From: Solirubrum sp044628455
GTDB lineage: Bacteria > Bacteroidota > Bacteroidia > Cytophagales > Hymenobacteraceae
Direction of reading: 5' to 3'
DNA: 64,000 bases
Assembly: GCF_044628455.1 (NCBI RefSeq)
Contig: NZ_JBIYZW010000003.1
Span: forward strand, 434,001 to 498,000
Part shown: positions 42,282-50,291 of the stretch, piece after piece
Layout of the letters: each line of letters starts with the position of its first letter
How positions within the stretch are numbered: position 1 is the first letter of the stretch
The notes under the pieces: model-generated
Database searches by the model: none
What the model saw: only the letters and a program-made list of their open reading frames with translations
Told to the model about the DNA's origin: nothing
Program-made: the position numbers and the translations under genes

Positions 42282-43409
42282 TTATTTGTTTTTTTCCTGA
42301 GCTATTTCATCCATTTCTTTTATAATAGATGATATTATTTTTTCACAGTCCTTTGCTGATTTTAAGTATTCTATTGAGCCATCGTAGCCTGTAGATACAG
42401 TGCCTTTCATCTTTCTTAAATCTATTGATATTGATGATAGATAAGATAGGAAGCGCTTTTTGTCTCCTATCGCAACATCGTGAGCATCATCTAAAGTATA
42501 GCCATTTCTTAAGGCTTCAATTCCGTCCTCTTTGCTTATGATTTCACGTAGTAGATTCAGGTCAGGATTTTGACTTCTTATGATTGGTTGAATATTTTCA
42601 GATTTTTTTCCAAATAGCCAAATCATTAACTCCTGTAAATTGTCAATATGGTTTTTAGGTACAGGATCTTTTATTGAAATTTCTTTATTCTCAATTCCTA
42701 AAAACTTTTGAAAGTCTGGCTGATCTAATGCAGTGTATAGGTGTGAAAAAGAAAAGTGACTTTTTGCTCTGTCTTCAGTGCTAAATATGCCTTCTTTTTC
42801 TGCTTGTTGCAATACTGCGTAACCTCTATATAACCTGGCAACAGTTTTGTGACGGTCGCCAATGGTTTCAGCAATTTCTTCTAATGAATTGTGGTATTCT
42901 TCTTTGACTTCTGAAATAAATTTGGCTTTACTGAAACTGTCCCAAGGTTTACTTCCGTTGATATGCTTGAATCCTAATGTGGCCCAAAGTTCTTTTTTGT
43001 TTGGATAAATAACGCATGGTAGATTTTGTAATTCTTCTTCTCTCTCTCGGCTAATAATTGGTAGATCGGTAGCGCGTATCTGTTTTCTTAACTCACTATT
43101 CAGTAGCAGCTGTACAGCTGTAAGGCGTCTATTTCCTTCAATAACTATATATTTTCTTTCACCTTTTTTGGTAGATTCGTCTATGATAACGAATAACGGT
43201 TCGGAATGAAAAAAGCCATTTTTGGCGATTGACAAAGCTACTTCGTCAACCGCCATTTCAGACCACATTACTTTTGCCAAATCAATAGGATTGTTGCCTC
43301 CATCCCTCCAAGCTAACCTAGGGTTGTTAGTGTCTAATTGGAGTTGTTTAGTCGGTAATAATACAATTTTGTCTTTGTCTGGTTCGGGTAAGTTCGTGGA
43401 GTCCTTCAT
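42282..43409 (-). CDS. ParB/Srx-fold protein with HTH, first gene of the island
   Basis: A 375-aa protein. The N-terminal part is a ParB/Srx domain: LLPTKQLQLDTNNPRL, then SEPLFVIIDES and the nucleotide-binding motif EGNRRLTAVQ (91-100). A HTH-like segment follows (about 175-197, SLEEIAETIGDRHKTVARLY), then a helical C-terminal half. ParB-fold proteins can be CTPases, partition factors or nucleases, and stand-alone versions occur in phage-defence operons. It is the first gene of the AT-rich operon, starting 29 nt after the mutB stop. The role in the island is inferred. Confidence 0.82.
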   Translation of the reverse strand: MKDSTNLPEPDKDKIVLLPTKQLQLDTNNPRLAWRDGGNNPIDLAKVMWSEMAVDEVALSIAKNGFFHSEPLFVIIDESTKKGERKYIVIEGNRRLTAVQLLLNSELRKQIRATDLPIISREREEELQNLPCVIYPNKKELWATLGFKHINGSKPWDSFSKAKFISEVKEEYHNSLEEIAETIGDRHKTVARLYRGYAVLQQAEKEGIFSTEDRAKSHFSFSHLYTALDQPDFQKFLGIENKEISIKDPVPKNHIDNLQELMIWLFGKKSENIQPIIRSQNPDLNLLREIISKEDGIEALRNGYTLDDAHDVAIGDKKRFLSYLSSISIDLRKMKGTVSTGYDGSIEYLKSAKDCEKIISSIIKEMDEIAQEKNK

Positions 43410-43438
43410 GCCGGAATTTTTTAAATAAAGCCTGCTAG

Positions 43439-45637
43439 TTAAACAAGTTTCCTTAGAATCTCCTGGGCGGCTACGGCAATGACGGTGCCGGGGCCGTAGA
43501 TGCCCGTGACGCCGGCTTCGTAGAGGAAGGCGTAGTCCTGGGCCGGAATCACGCCACCGGCAATGACGAGGATGTCTTCGCGGCCCAGCTTGGCCAGCTC
43601 CCCGATGAGCTGGGGCACCAGGGTTTTGTGCCCGGCGGCCAGGGAGGATACTCCCACCACGTGCACGTCGTTTTCGGCGGCCTGGCGGGCCACTTCCTCG
43701 GGCGTCTGAAACAGGGGGGCAATGTCCACATCGAAGCCCACGTCGGCGAAGGAGGTGGCAATGACTTTGGCGCCGCGGTCGTGGCCGTCCTGGCCCATTT
43801 TGGCCACCATCATGCGGGGGCGGCGGCCTTCCTGCTGGCTAAAGACGTCGGCCAGCTGGCGGGCCTTGGCAAATTCCTGGTCGTAGTCCATTTCGGCGGA
43901 GTACACGCCCGACACGGTGCGGATGGTGGCCTGGTGGCGGCCGTACACGGCCTCCAGGGCGTCGGAGATTTCGCCCAGCGTAGCGCGCAGGCGGGCGGCC
44001 TGCACGGCCAGGTCCAATAAGTTATTGGGTGTTGGTTGTTGGTTGTTGGCTTCGGGCTGGTCGTTCGAGCCAGAACCCATAGACGAGGAACCAGAAACCT
44101 GCCGCGCGGCGTCTGTGAGGGCTTGCAGGGCCTGCTGCACGGCGGCATGGTCGCGCGTGGCCTTGATCTGGTTGAGCCGGGCAATCTGCGACTCGCGCAC
44201 GGCGGCGTTGTCGATGTCGAGGATTTCAATCTGGGCTTCGCGGGCGGCTTCCTCGTCGGAGAGGCGGTAGCGGTTCACACCCACAATCACCTCCTTGCCC
44301 GCGTCGATGCGCGCCTGCTTGCGAGCGGCGGCCTCCTCGATGCGCAGCTTGGGCAGGCCGGTCTCGATGGCCTTGGCCATGCCGCCCAGCGCCTCTACCT
44401 CCTCAATGAGGGCCCAGGCCTTGTCGGCCAGCTCGTGGGTGAGAGTTTCCACGTAGTACGAGCCGCCCCAGGGGTCTACCACCTTGGTGATGTCCGTCTC
44501 GTGCTGCAGGTAGAGCTGGGTGTTGCGGGCAATGCGGGCCGAGAAGTCGGTGGGCAGGGCAATGGCCTCGTCGAGGGCGTTGGTGTGCAGGCTTTGGGTG
44601 CCGCCCAGGGCGGCGGCCAGGGCCTCCACGCAGGTGCGCGCCACGTTGTTGAAGGGGTCCTGCTCGGTGAGCGAGTAGCCCGAGGTCTGGCAGTGGGTGC
44701 GCAAGGCCAGCGACTTGGGGTTTTCGGCCCCGAACTGCTTGATGAGCTTGGCCCACAGCAGGCGGCCGGCGCGCAGCTTGGCAATTTCCATGAAGTGGTT
44801 CATGCCGATGGCCCAGAAGAAGGAGAGGCGCGGCGCAAACTGGTCGATGGTCATGCCCGCCTTCAGGCCGGCGCGCACGTACTCCACGCCGTCGGCCAGG
44901 GTGTAGGCCAGCTCCAGGTCGGCCGTGGCCCCGGCTTCCTGCATGTGGTAGCCCGAGATGCTGATGGAGTTGAAGCGCGGCATCTTCTGGGCCGTGTAGG
45001 CGAAGATGTCGGCAATGATGCGCATCGAAGGCTCGGGCGGGTAGATGTAGGTGTTGCGCACCATGAACTCCTTCAGAATGTCGTTCTGAATGGTGCCCGC
45101 CAGCTTCTCCGGCGCCACGCCCTGCTCCTCGGCCGCCACAATGTAGAAGGCCATGATGGGCAGCACCGCCCCGTTCATGGTCATCGACACCGACATCTGG
45201 TCCAGCGGAATCTGGTCGAAGAGAATCTTCATGTCCTCCACCGAGTCGATGGCCACGCCGGCCTTGCCCACGTCGCCCACCACCCGCGGGTGGTCAGAGT
45301 CGTAGCCGCGGTGCGTGGCCAAATCGAAGGCCACCGACAAACCCTTCTGCCCGCCCGCCAGGTTGCGGCGGTAGAAGGCGTTGCTGGCCTCGGCCGTAGA
45401 GAAGCCCGCGTACTGCCGAATGGTCCAGGGATTCTGTACGTACATGGTGGAGTAGGGCCCGCGTAGGTAGGGCGCCTGCCCGGCCCCAAAGCCGAGGTGG
45501 TCGAGGCGGGCTACGTCGTGGGCAGTGTAGAAGCCTTTGAGCGCGATGCCTTCGGGCGTGGCCGAAGTAGCCGGCGCAGCCGGGGCCGCGGGCAGCGGGG
45601 CCGCGTCGTAGGGAATATGGGCGAAGTCGGGTTTCAT
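43439..45637 (-). CDS. mutB: Methylmalonyl-CoA mutase large subunit
   Basis: A 732-aa B12-dependent mutase that interconverts methylmalonyl-CoA and succinyl-CoA. Catalytic-domain signatures YVQNPWTIRQYAGFSTAEAS, LSVAFDLATHRGYDSDHPRV and ISISGYHMQEAGATADLE are present. The cobalamin domain has the DGHDRG motif (DxHxxG), GVSSLAAGHKT and IAGGVIP. Between the domains is an extra low-complexity linker (about 511-541) encoded partly by short repeats. ATG at 45637 begins the family sequence; an in-frame GTG at 45655 lies within the flanking repeat. A four-helix-bundle gene separates it from mutA. Confidence 0.95.
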   Translation of the reverse strand: MKPDFAHIPYDAAPLPAAPAAPATSATPEGIALKGFYTAHDVARLDHLGFGAGQAPYLRGPYSTMYVQNPWTIRQYAGFSTAEASNAFYRRNLAGGQKGLSVAFDLATHRGYDSDHPRVVGDVGKAGVAIDSVEDMKILFDQIPLDQMSVSMTMNGAVLPIMAFYIVAAEEQGVAPEKLAGTIQNDILKEFMVRNTYIYPPEPSMRIIADIFAYTAQKMPRFNSISISGYHMQEAGATADLELAYTLADGVEYVRAGLKAGMTIDQFAPRLSFFWAIGMNHFMEIAKLRAGRLLWAKLIKQFGAENPKSLALRTHCQTSGYSLTEQDPFNNVARTCVEALAAALGGTQSLHTNALDEAIALPTDFSARIARNTQLYLQHETDITKVVDPWGGSYYVETLTHELADKAWALIEEVEALGGMAKAIETGLPKLRIEEAAARKQARIDAGKEVIVGVNRYRLSDEEAAREAQIEILDIDNAAVRESQIARLNQIKATRDHAAVQQALQALTDAARQVSGSSSMGSGSNDQPEANNQQPTPNNLLDLAVQAARLRATLGEISDALEAVYGRHQATIRTVSGVYSAEMDYDQEFAKARQLADVFSQQEGRRPRMMVAKMGQDGHDRGAKVIATSFADVGFDVDIAPLFQTPEEVARQAAENDVHVVGVSSLAAGHKTLVPQLIGELAKLGREDILVIAGGVIPAQDYAFLYEAGVTGIYGPGTVIAVAAQEILRKLV
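44014..44050 (-). repeat. Short repeats inside the mutB linker
   Basis: On the coding strand the segment reads in short near-repeats of CCAACAA, ending in the palindrome CCAATAACTTATTGG. It encodes the PEANNQQPTPNN linker between the mutase and cobalamin domains, in frame. It resembles the degenerate spacer repeats found between genes elsewhere in the window. Confidence 0.6.
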
Positions 45638-45647
45638 GGAGTTACTG

Positions 45648-46198
45648 GGTAACACGTGACAGGTGACACGTGAGAGGTTTTTAGTTTAGGTGACAGGTCA
45701 CACGGGACACGGAACAGGTAACAAGTGACAAGTCATAGGTAACAGGTAATGAAAATAAGAGTGCGGTTATTCTTTGGGTTTTAGGGACTTCAACAAGCCG
45801 TTGATTAAGCCGGTAAGGCGGTCGAGAATTGCAATGGCATCGTCAGTTTGTGTTGGAGTAAGGTAGCCCAGGCGTTCGGACAGTAGCAGAATGGTGTCAA
45901 GTTCGGTGACGGAGCCGCGGGCAATTAACAGGAAGCGGCTGAACTCGGCAGGAGAGTAGCGGCCGGCTCCTTCCGCAATGTTAAGCGGTACCGAGGTGGC
46001 CGCCCGCCGCAGTTGCGACGCCAGTTCGAACCGCTCAGTTGACGGAAAGGAGCTGGCCAGCTCATAAGCAATGGGAACGAAGTCAAACGCCTGCCGCCAG
46101 CACTCCAGCCAGTAATGGGGTTTCTCGCGCCGCATGTCGTTGCCTGTTGCCTGATAACGAACGATTGACCTGTCACCTGTTACGTGTCACGTGTTACC
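45648..46198. mobile_element. Repeat-flanked four-helix-bundle cassette between mutB and mutA
   Basis: The left end (45648-45661) reads GGTAACACGTGACA and the right end (46185-46198) is its exact reverse complement. Inside these are further degenerate units such as GTGACAGGT and AACAGGTAAC (45662-45750; 46138-46184). The whole mutA-mutB spacer is made of this cassette, and its right end overlaps the mutA stop codon. The central gene (45767-46135) encodes a four-helix-bundle protein of the kind found in mobile 23S rRNA insertions. It may be a small mobile unit; no transposase is present. Confidence 0.55.
45767..46135 (-). CDS. Four-helix-bundle protein (S23/23S IVP family)
   Basis: A 122-aa helical protein. 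The signature ASQLRRAATSVPLNIAEGAG, then the LLIARGSVTELDTILLLSERLG segment, is diagnostic of the four-helix-bundle family first seen in intervening sequences of 23S rRNA. The biochemical role is not known; such proteins form pentamers and relatives act with reverse-transcriptase systems. The gene is on the same strand as mutA and mutB and interrupts them, enclosed by inverted repeats. An AT-poorer coding sequence suggests it is long resident. Confidence 0.9.
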   Translation of the reverse strand: MRREKPHYWLECWRQAFDFVPIAYELASSFPSTERFELASQLRRAATSVPLNIAEGAGRYSPAEFSRFLLIARGSVTELDTILLLSERLGYLTPTQTDDAIAILDRLTGLINGLLKSLKPKE

Positions 46199-48023
46199 TC
46201 CCTTGCAGGCGGGCCAGCACGTCGTCGGTGCTGTGGCCGTGCACGGTGAACTCGCGGAAGCCGAAGTGGCGCACGGCGTCCTGCATGGTGGCCAGGTCGG
46301 CGGTCATCAGCACGGGCGGGTCGAGCTGGGCTTCCGGGGTTTCGCCTTCAGCCGTTTCGGCCTCGTCGAGGCTGTTGATGAAAGTGGCGAAGGCGCGCAC
46401 CTGGTCTTCGTTGGCCCACATGAGCGTGGCCGCGTCGGGCGTCGAAAAAAGCAGCGACAGGGTACCGGCGGGCGGCAGGTCGGTGGAAGCGGGGCGCTCC
46501 GATTCCGGCATCAGCTGCACGTACAGGTCGTGAATCAGGCCGATGGTTTCGGTGCCCAGCAGCACCACGGCCGCCTTTTTCTTTTGCTGCTCCTTGCGAA
46601 TGAAGTGCAGGGCCGTGGCCAGGCGCAGCACCTCGGAGGGGTAGGCCGCCCGGGTGGTGTCGAACTGCCGGCTGCGCAGCAGGGCCTTGGGGTCGTAGCT
46701 GAATTGCTCCTGGGCGTTCTGGAAGCGGTTGGTGCCCACAATCACCCGCTCGCCGGTGGCAATGGCGTGGAACTTCTCCAGGGCCGTGCGGCGAATGTCC
46801 TCCAGCATGCGGGCGCGGTTGCTGAGCAGGCCGCCGGCCGCCTCGGTGCGCTGAAACAGGGCCCAGGCTTCGCGGGCCAGCTGGTCGGTGAGGGTTTCGA
46901 GGTAGTAGGAGCCGGCGGCGGGGTCAGCCACGCGGTCGAGGTAGGCCTCCTCGCGCAGCATTACCGGCACGTTGCGGGCAATGCGGGCGGAGAAGTCGTT
47001 GGGCGCGGCAAACAGGCTGTCGAAGGGCAGCACCGAAACCGAGTCGGCGCCGCCCAGCACCGCGCTCATGGCCTCGGTGGTGACGCGCAGCAGGTTGGTG
47101 TGGGGGTCGAGCGTGGTTTGCGCCCACGACGAGGTGCTCACGTGCAGGCGCAGGCGGTTGGCGGTTTCGGCGGGCAGGCCGTAGGCGTGCAGCAGCGTGG
47201 CCCAGAGGCGGCGCAGGGCGCGCAGCTTGGCCAGCTCAGTGAAGTAGCTGGGCCCCACCACCAGGTGCACGTGCAGGGCGGCGGCCACGTTGGCCACGCT
47301 CAGCTCGCCCTCGGGCAGGCTGCTGAGCAAGCTCACGGCCGTGCTCAGGGTGTAGGCCAGCTCCTGGGTAGCTGCGGCGCCGCGGTTGCCAAAGAAGGTG
47401 CCGTTTACGGCCAGCGTCCGAAACTCGGGGTGCGGCAGGGCCAGCTGCACGCAGCGGCGCAGGCCGGCCGCGTGCAGGGCGAAGTCGTCGGGCGAGCTGT
47501 GGGGGCCGGGCACGTAGCGCAGAAAGCCGCGCAGGCTGAGGCCGGGTGCGGCATCGAGCAGGCGCTGCAACAGCGCATCGGGGGCCTGACTGGTGGTAAA
47601 ACCCAGGTGCGCGGTGCCCAGCGGCAGGCGGGCGGCCAAGTAGGCCACGTCGAAGCGGGCCGCGTCGGCCAAATCGAAGTGCACGCCGTCGGCGCCGCGC
47701 TGCAGGGCTTCGGCCGCGTGGTCGATCTGGGCGTGGCCGTCGGTGTGGGCCGGCACCAGCAGGGTGGGCAGGTTCAGCCAAGCATTGGGGGCAGCGTCGG
47801 GGCCGGGAGCGGGGCGCAGCAGCGGCGCGGGCTCCGCGCCCAAGGCGCTCAGGGCTTCGCGGTGGTAAAACGGCTCGATGGTGAGGCCTTCGGGGGAGTG
47901 CCAGCGCAGCGTGTCGGGGTCGGCGCCCTTCAGGTCGCGGCGGATGCGCTCCTGCCAGGCCGCGGTGCTGAGGGGTTCGAACTCGGAAAAGGTAAGGGGA
48001 GCGGAACGGGGCGTATCAGCCAT
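46194..48023 (-). CDS. mutA: Methylmalonyl-CoA mutase small subunit
   Basis: A 609-aa partner of MutB. It keeps the mutase-type catalytic fold (PLTFSEFEPLSTAAWQERIR, LTIEPFYHREALSALG, RLHVSTSSWAQTTLDPHTNL, NVPVMLREEAYLDRVADPAA and GSYYLETLTDQLAREAWALF), but the C-terminal domain lacks the DxHxxG cobalamin motif, as in the small subunits of heterodimeric mutases such as that of Propionibacterium. ATG at 48023 gives the family start. It is upstream of mutB on the minus strand, separated by the four-helix-bundle cassette. Its stop codon lies in the inverted repeat. Confidence 0.95.
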   Translation of the reverse strand: MADTPRSAPLTFSEFEPLSTAAWQERIRRDLKGADPDTLRWHSPEGLTIEPFYHREALSALGAEPAPLLRPAPGPDAAPNAWLNLPTLLVPAHTDGHAQIDHAAEALQRGADGVHFDLADAARFDVAYLAARLPLGTAHLGFTTSQAPDALLQRLLDAAPGLSLRGFLRYVPGPHSSPDDFALHAAGLRRCVQLALPHPEFRTLAVNGTFFGNRGAAATQELAYTLSTAVSLLSSLPEGELSVANVAAALHVHLVVGPSYFTELAKLRALRRLWATLLHAYGLPAETANRLRLHVSTSSWAQTTLDPHTNLLRVTTEAMSAVLGGADSVSVLPFDSLFAAPNDFSARIARNVPVMLREEAYLDRVADPAAGSYYLETLTDQLAREAWALFQRTEAAGGLLSNRARMLEDIRRTALEKFHAIATGERVIVGTNRFQNAQEQFSYDPKALLRSRQFDTTRAAYPSEVLRLATALHFIRKEQQKKKAAVVLLGTETIGLIHDLYVQLMPESERPASTDLPPAGTLSLLFSTPDAATLMWANEDQVRAFATFINSLDEAETAEGETPEAQLDPPVLMTADLATMQDAVRHFGFREFTVHGHSTDDVLARLQGR

Positions 48024-48130
48024 GAGATACAACAACCGGGGGTAGGTCGAAACGATTGCGGCTTAAAGATACTGGTTCGGGGTAGAGTGCGCGGCCGGAG
48101 CCGACCCCGGCAAAGCGGGGGCAGTTGTCG

Positions 48131-48138
48131 TAGCTTTG
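48131..48138 (+). promoter_or_regulatory. Promoter -7 element TAGCTTTG
   Basis: Exact TAnnTTTG match in the divergent spacer between mutA and the 5'-nucleotidase gene, about 175 nt before the latter's start. The distance is long, so assignment is tentative. The remainder of 48024-48306 shows no gene. Confidence 0.45.
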
Positions 48139-48312
48139 TGTTTGCCTTTGTCCGCCGCGGCGGCCCCCGCACCCGGTTGTGCGGCTTGGCGCGGGCCGCC
48201 ACGGCGGCTCCGTTCCCCGGTTTCTGACGGCGGCGGGCATCAATTTTCCCGCGCCGGCGTTGCCGCTCGGGTGGCGTAAGCTGCCGGCGGTCTTTCCGAA
48301 CATTCCGTGTCG

Positions 48313-49074
48313 ATGACTTCTCTTTCTGCCCGACTTTCCCTTTCGCTGCTGCTGCTGACTACGGCCCTTGCGCCGGCCTGCCAGCGCGGCACCTACCAGC
48401 CCACGGCCCAGCTCAGCACCACGGCCCAGACCGTGACAGCCGCCCAGCCCGCCGATCCGCGGGCCGAGGCCGTTATCGTACCCTACCGCCAGCGCGTGCA
48501 GCAGCAGATGGGCGAGGTCATCGGCACGGCGCCCGAGCCCATTCGCAAGAACCCGGGCGAGTCGCCGCTGGCCAACTTTGCCGCCGACCTGATGCGCGAG
48601 CGGGCCGCCACGGCCCTGGGCCAGCCCATCGACCTGGGCGTGATGACCAACGGCGGCCTGCGCGCCGAGCTGCCCGCCGGGCCGCTCACCGTGGGCTCGG
48701 TGTTCGAGTTGATGCCCTTCGAAAACGAGCTGGTGGTGCTGGAAGCGCCCGGCCCGGTAGTGCAGCAGCTGTTTGAGTACTGCGCCCGCATCAAAATGGC
48801 CTTGTCGGGTGCCACCTACGCCGTGACGGCCGAGGGCAAGCCCACCGACATCCGCATCGGCAAGGAGTTGTTCGACCCCAACAAGGAGCGCCTCTACACC
48901 ATTGCCATTTCCGACTACCTGGCCGGTGGCGGCGACAAGCTGGACTTCTTCCGCCCCCTGGCGCCCCGCAAAACCGGCGTGCTGGTGCGCTCCGCCATCA
49001 ACGACCACATCCGCGCCCTGACCAAAGCCGGCAAGCCCGTGGAAGCCAAAGTAGAAGGCCGGGTGAAGTTTTAA
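48313..49074 (+). CDS. 5'-nucleotidase C-terminal domain lipoprotein
   Basis: A 253-aa protein with a lipoprotein signal (LAPACQRG near residue 22). The domain is the substrate-binding half of UshA/5'-nucleotidase: SPLANFAADLMRERAATALG, LGVMTNGGLRAELPAGPLTV, SVFELMPFENELVVLE and IAISDYLAGGGDKLDFF. The metallophosphatase half is encoded by the next gene. Together they would hydrolyse nucleotides outside the inner membrane, forming one split enzyme. ATG at 48313 is preferred over GTG two codons upstream. Confidence 0.92.
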   Translation: MTSLSARLSLSLLLLTTALAPACQRGTYQPTAQLSTTAQTVTAAQPADPRAEAVIVPYRQRVQQQMGEVIGTAPEPIRKNPGESPLANFAADLMRERAATALGQPIDLGVMTNGGLRAELPAGPLTVGSVFELMPFENELVVLEAPGPVVQQLFEYCARIKMALSGATYAVTAEGKPTDIRIGKELFDPNKERLYTIAISDYLAGGGDKLDFFRPLAPRKTGVLVRSAINDHIRALTKAGKPVEAKVEGRVKF

Positions 49075-49218
49075 TGTGTTTGAATGTGCTAATGTGGAAA
49101 ATGTGGGCAATGGGCTGATATGCTAAAGGTCGTTCTGGCATTAGCACATTCAGCACATTACTCACATTACCCACATTAGCGCGCAGAGCAGCACATTTCC
49201 CACATTAACCACATCAGA
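49075..49218. repeat. Inverted arrays of CACATTA-type units between the split nucleotidase genes
   Basis: On the left are units such as GCTAATGTG and GGCAATG; on the right are their complements TTAGCACATTCAGCACATTA, CTCACATTACCCACATTAGC and CCCACATTAACCACAT. The two sides can pair over much of their length around 49125-49140. This degenerate short-unit structure fills the whole spacer between the two nucleotidase genes. Confidence 0.75.
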
Positions 49219-49223
49219 GAGCA

Positions 49224-50162
49224 GTGAATCGTCGCGACTTCATCAAATCTTCGGCCCTGACCACCGCCGGCCTGGGCCTGCTGGGCCCCGGGCTGCTGAC
49301 CTCGGCTGAGGCCGCAGGCGCCGCCGTGCGCCTGACCATTCTGCACACCAACGACATGCACTCGCGCATCGACCCCTTCCCGGCGGCCGACCGGCAATGG
49401 GCCGACCAGGGCGGCATGGCGCGGCGGGCGGCGCTGGTGCAGAGCATTCGCCAAGCCGAGCCCAACGTGCTGCTGCTCGACGCGGGCGACATCTGGCAGG
49501 GTACGCCCTATTTCAACTTCTTCGGCGGCGAGCTGGAATACAAGCTCATGAGCCAGATGGGCTACGACGCGGCCACCCTGGGCAACCACGACTTCGACAA
49601 CGGCCTGGAGGGCCTGCTCAAGCAGCTGCCCCACGCGCAGTTTCCCTTCATCAACGCCAACTACGACTTTTCGCAGACCCCGCTGAAAGGCCGCTTCCAG
49701 CCCTACAAGGTGTTCGAGAAGCAGGGCGTGCGCATCGGCGTGTTCGGCGTGGGCATCGAAATGGCCGGACTGGTGGCCGACAAAAATTACGGCGCCGCCA
49801 AGTACCTCGACCCCATTGCCGTGGCCCGTGAGCAGGTGCAGCAGCTGCGCGGGGCCGAGCGGTGCGACCTGGTAATTTGCCTCTCGCACTTGGGCTACAA
49901 GTACGAAAGCGCCAAGGTCGACGACCACAAGCTGGCCGCCGCCGTGCCCGGCATCGATTTGATCATCGGCGGCCATACCCACACCTTCCTCGACACGCCC
50001 ACTGTAGTAGAGGGTGGGCAGGACCACCGCACCCTCGTCAACCAAGTGGGCTGGTCGGGCATCAAGCTCGGGCGCATCGACTACGTATTTAACCGCGCCA
50101 ATAAGAAGTTGGGCGTTGCGGCGGCTGGAGCGCTGAGTATCAACGCTTCCGCTTTGGGGTAG
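49224..50162 (+). CDS. 5'-nucleotidase N-terminal metallophosphatase, Tat-exported
   Basis: A 312-aa protein with a twin-arginine signal (NRRDFIKSSALTTAGLGLLG). The calcineurin-type metallophosphatase core is complete: ILHTNDMHSRIDP, LLLDAGDIWQGTPYF, TLGNHDFDNGLEG, ICLSHLGYK and IIGGHTHTFLD. The C-terminal half of the enzyme is encoded by the preceding gene. It starts with GTG at 49224, right after the repeat block. Tat export suggests folding with its metals in the cytoplasm before export. Confidence 0.93.
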   Translation: MNRRDFIKSSALTTAGLGLLGPGLLTSAEAAGAAVRLTILHTNDMHSRIDPFPAADRQWADQGGMARRAALVQSIRQAEPNVLLLDAGDIWQGTPYFNFFGGELEYKLMSQMGYDAATLGNHDFDNGLEGLLKQLPHAQFPFINANYDFSQTPLKGRFQPYKVFEKQGVRIGVFGVGIEMAGLVADKNYGAAKYLDPIAVAREQVQQLRGAERCDLVICLSHLGYKYESAKVDDHKLAAAVPGIDLIIGGHTHTFLDTPTVVEGGQDHRTLVNQVGWSGIKLGRIDYVFNRANKKLGVAAAGALSINASALG

Positions 50163-50291
50163 GCAAGATGGGTTTGGCGCTCTGCCGACTTTTCCACATT
50201 TTTGTCTCCCTTTCGCCGAACCGTGGCTTTTTCCGCGGTTTTGCTCCCGCCCCGTTCCACCCCACCGCACACCGCTTGCGCCGCTCGACTA

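Larger units (their letters stand above)
40503..43438 (-). mobile_element. AT-rich genomic island (ParB-like, candidate nuclease, adenine methylase)
   Basis: Base composition drops abruptly at both edges compared with the GC-rich flanks. The three genes run in one direction, spaced 1 nt apart and then overlapping by 31 nt, so they form one operon. It starts 29 nt after the mutB stop and ends before a host-type terminator, as though inserted between mutB and its original terminator. The edges share ATAAAG(A/C)CT (40502-40510 and 43425-43433), which might be a target duplication, but one mismatch makes this weak. No integrase, transposase or tRNA is seen. Confidence 0.7.

Noticed and set aside
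40503..43438. Prophage or integrative element
   Set aside because: The AT-rich island has no integrase, portal, terminase or relaxase; only the three genes are present.
44036..45466. Long open frame (476 codons) on the plus strand over mutB
   Set aside because: It is antisense to a clear mutB gene. GC-rich codon use makes the opposite strand open by chance, and its translation is Gly/His/Val/Leu-rich with no family motif.
46191..48227. Open frame of 678 codons antisense to mutA
   Set aside because: It overlaps the whole of mutA, which has clear catalytic motifs. The antisense product is Gln/Gly/Val-rich with no motif.
50163..50291. Origin of replication next to dnaA
   Set aside because: Only one near match to a DnaA box (TTTTCCACA at about 50190) and no AT-rich unwinding region were seen; dnaN and recF are absent.
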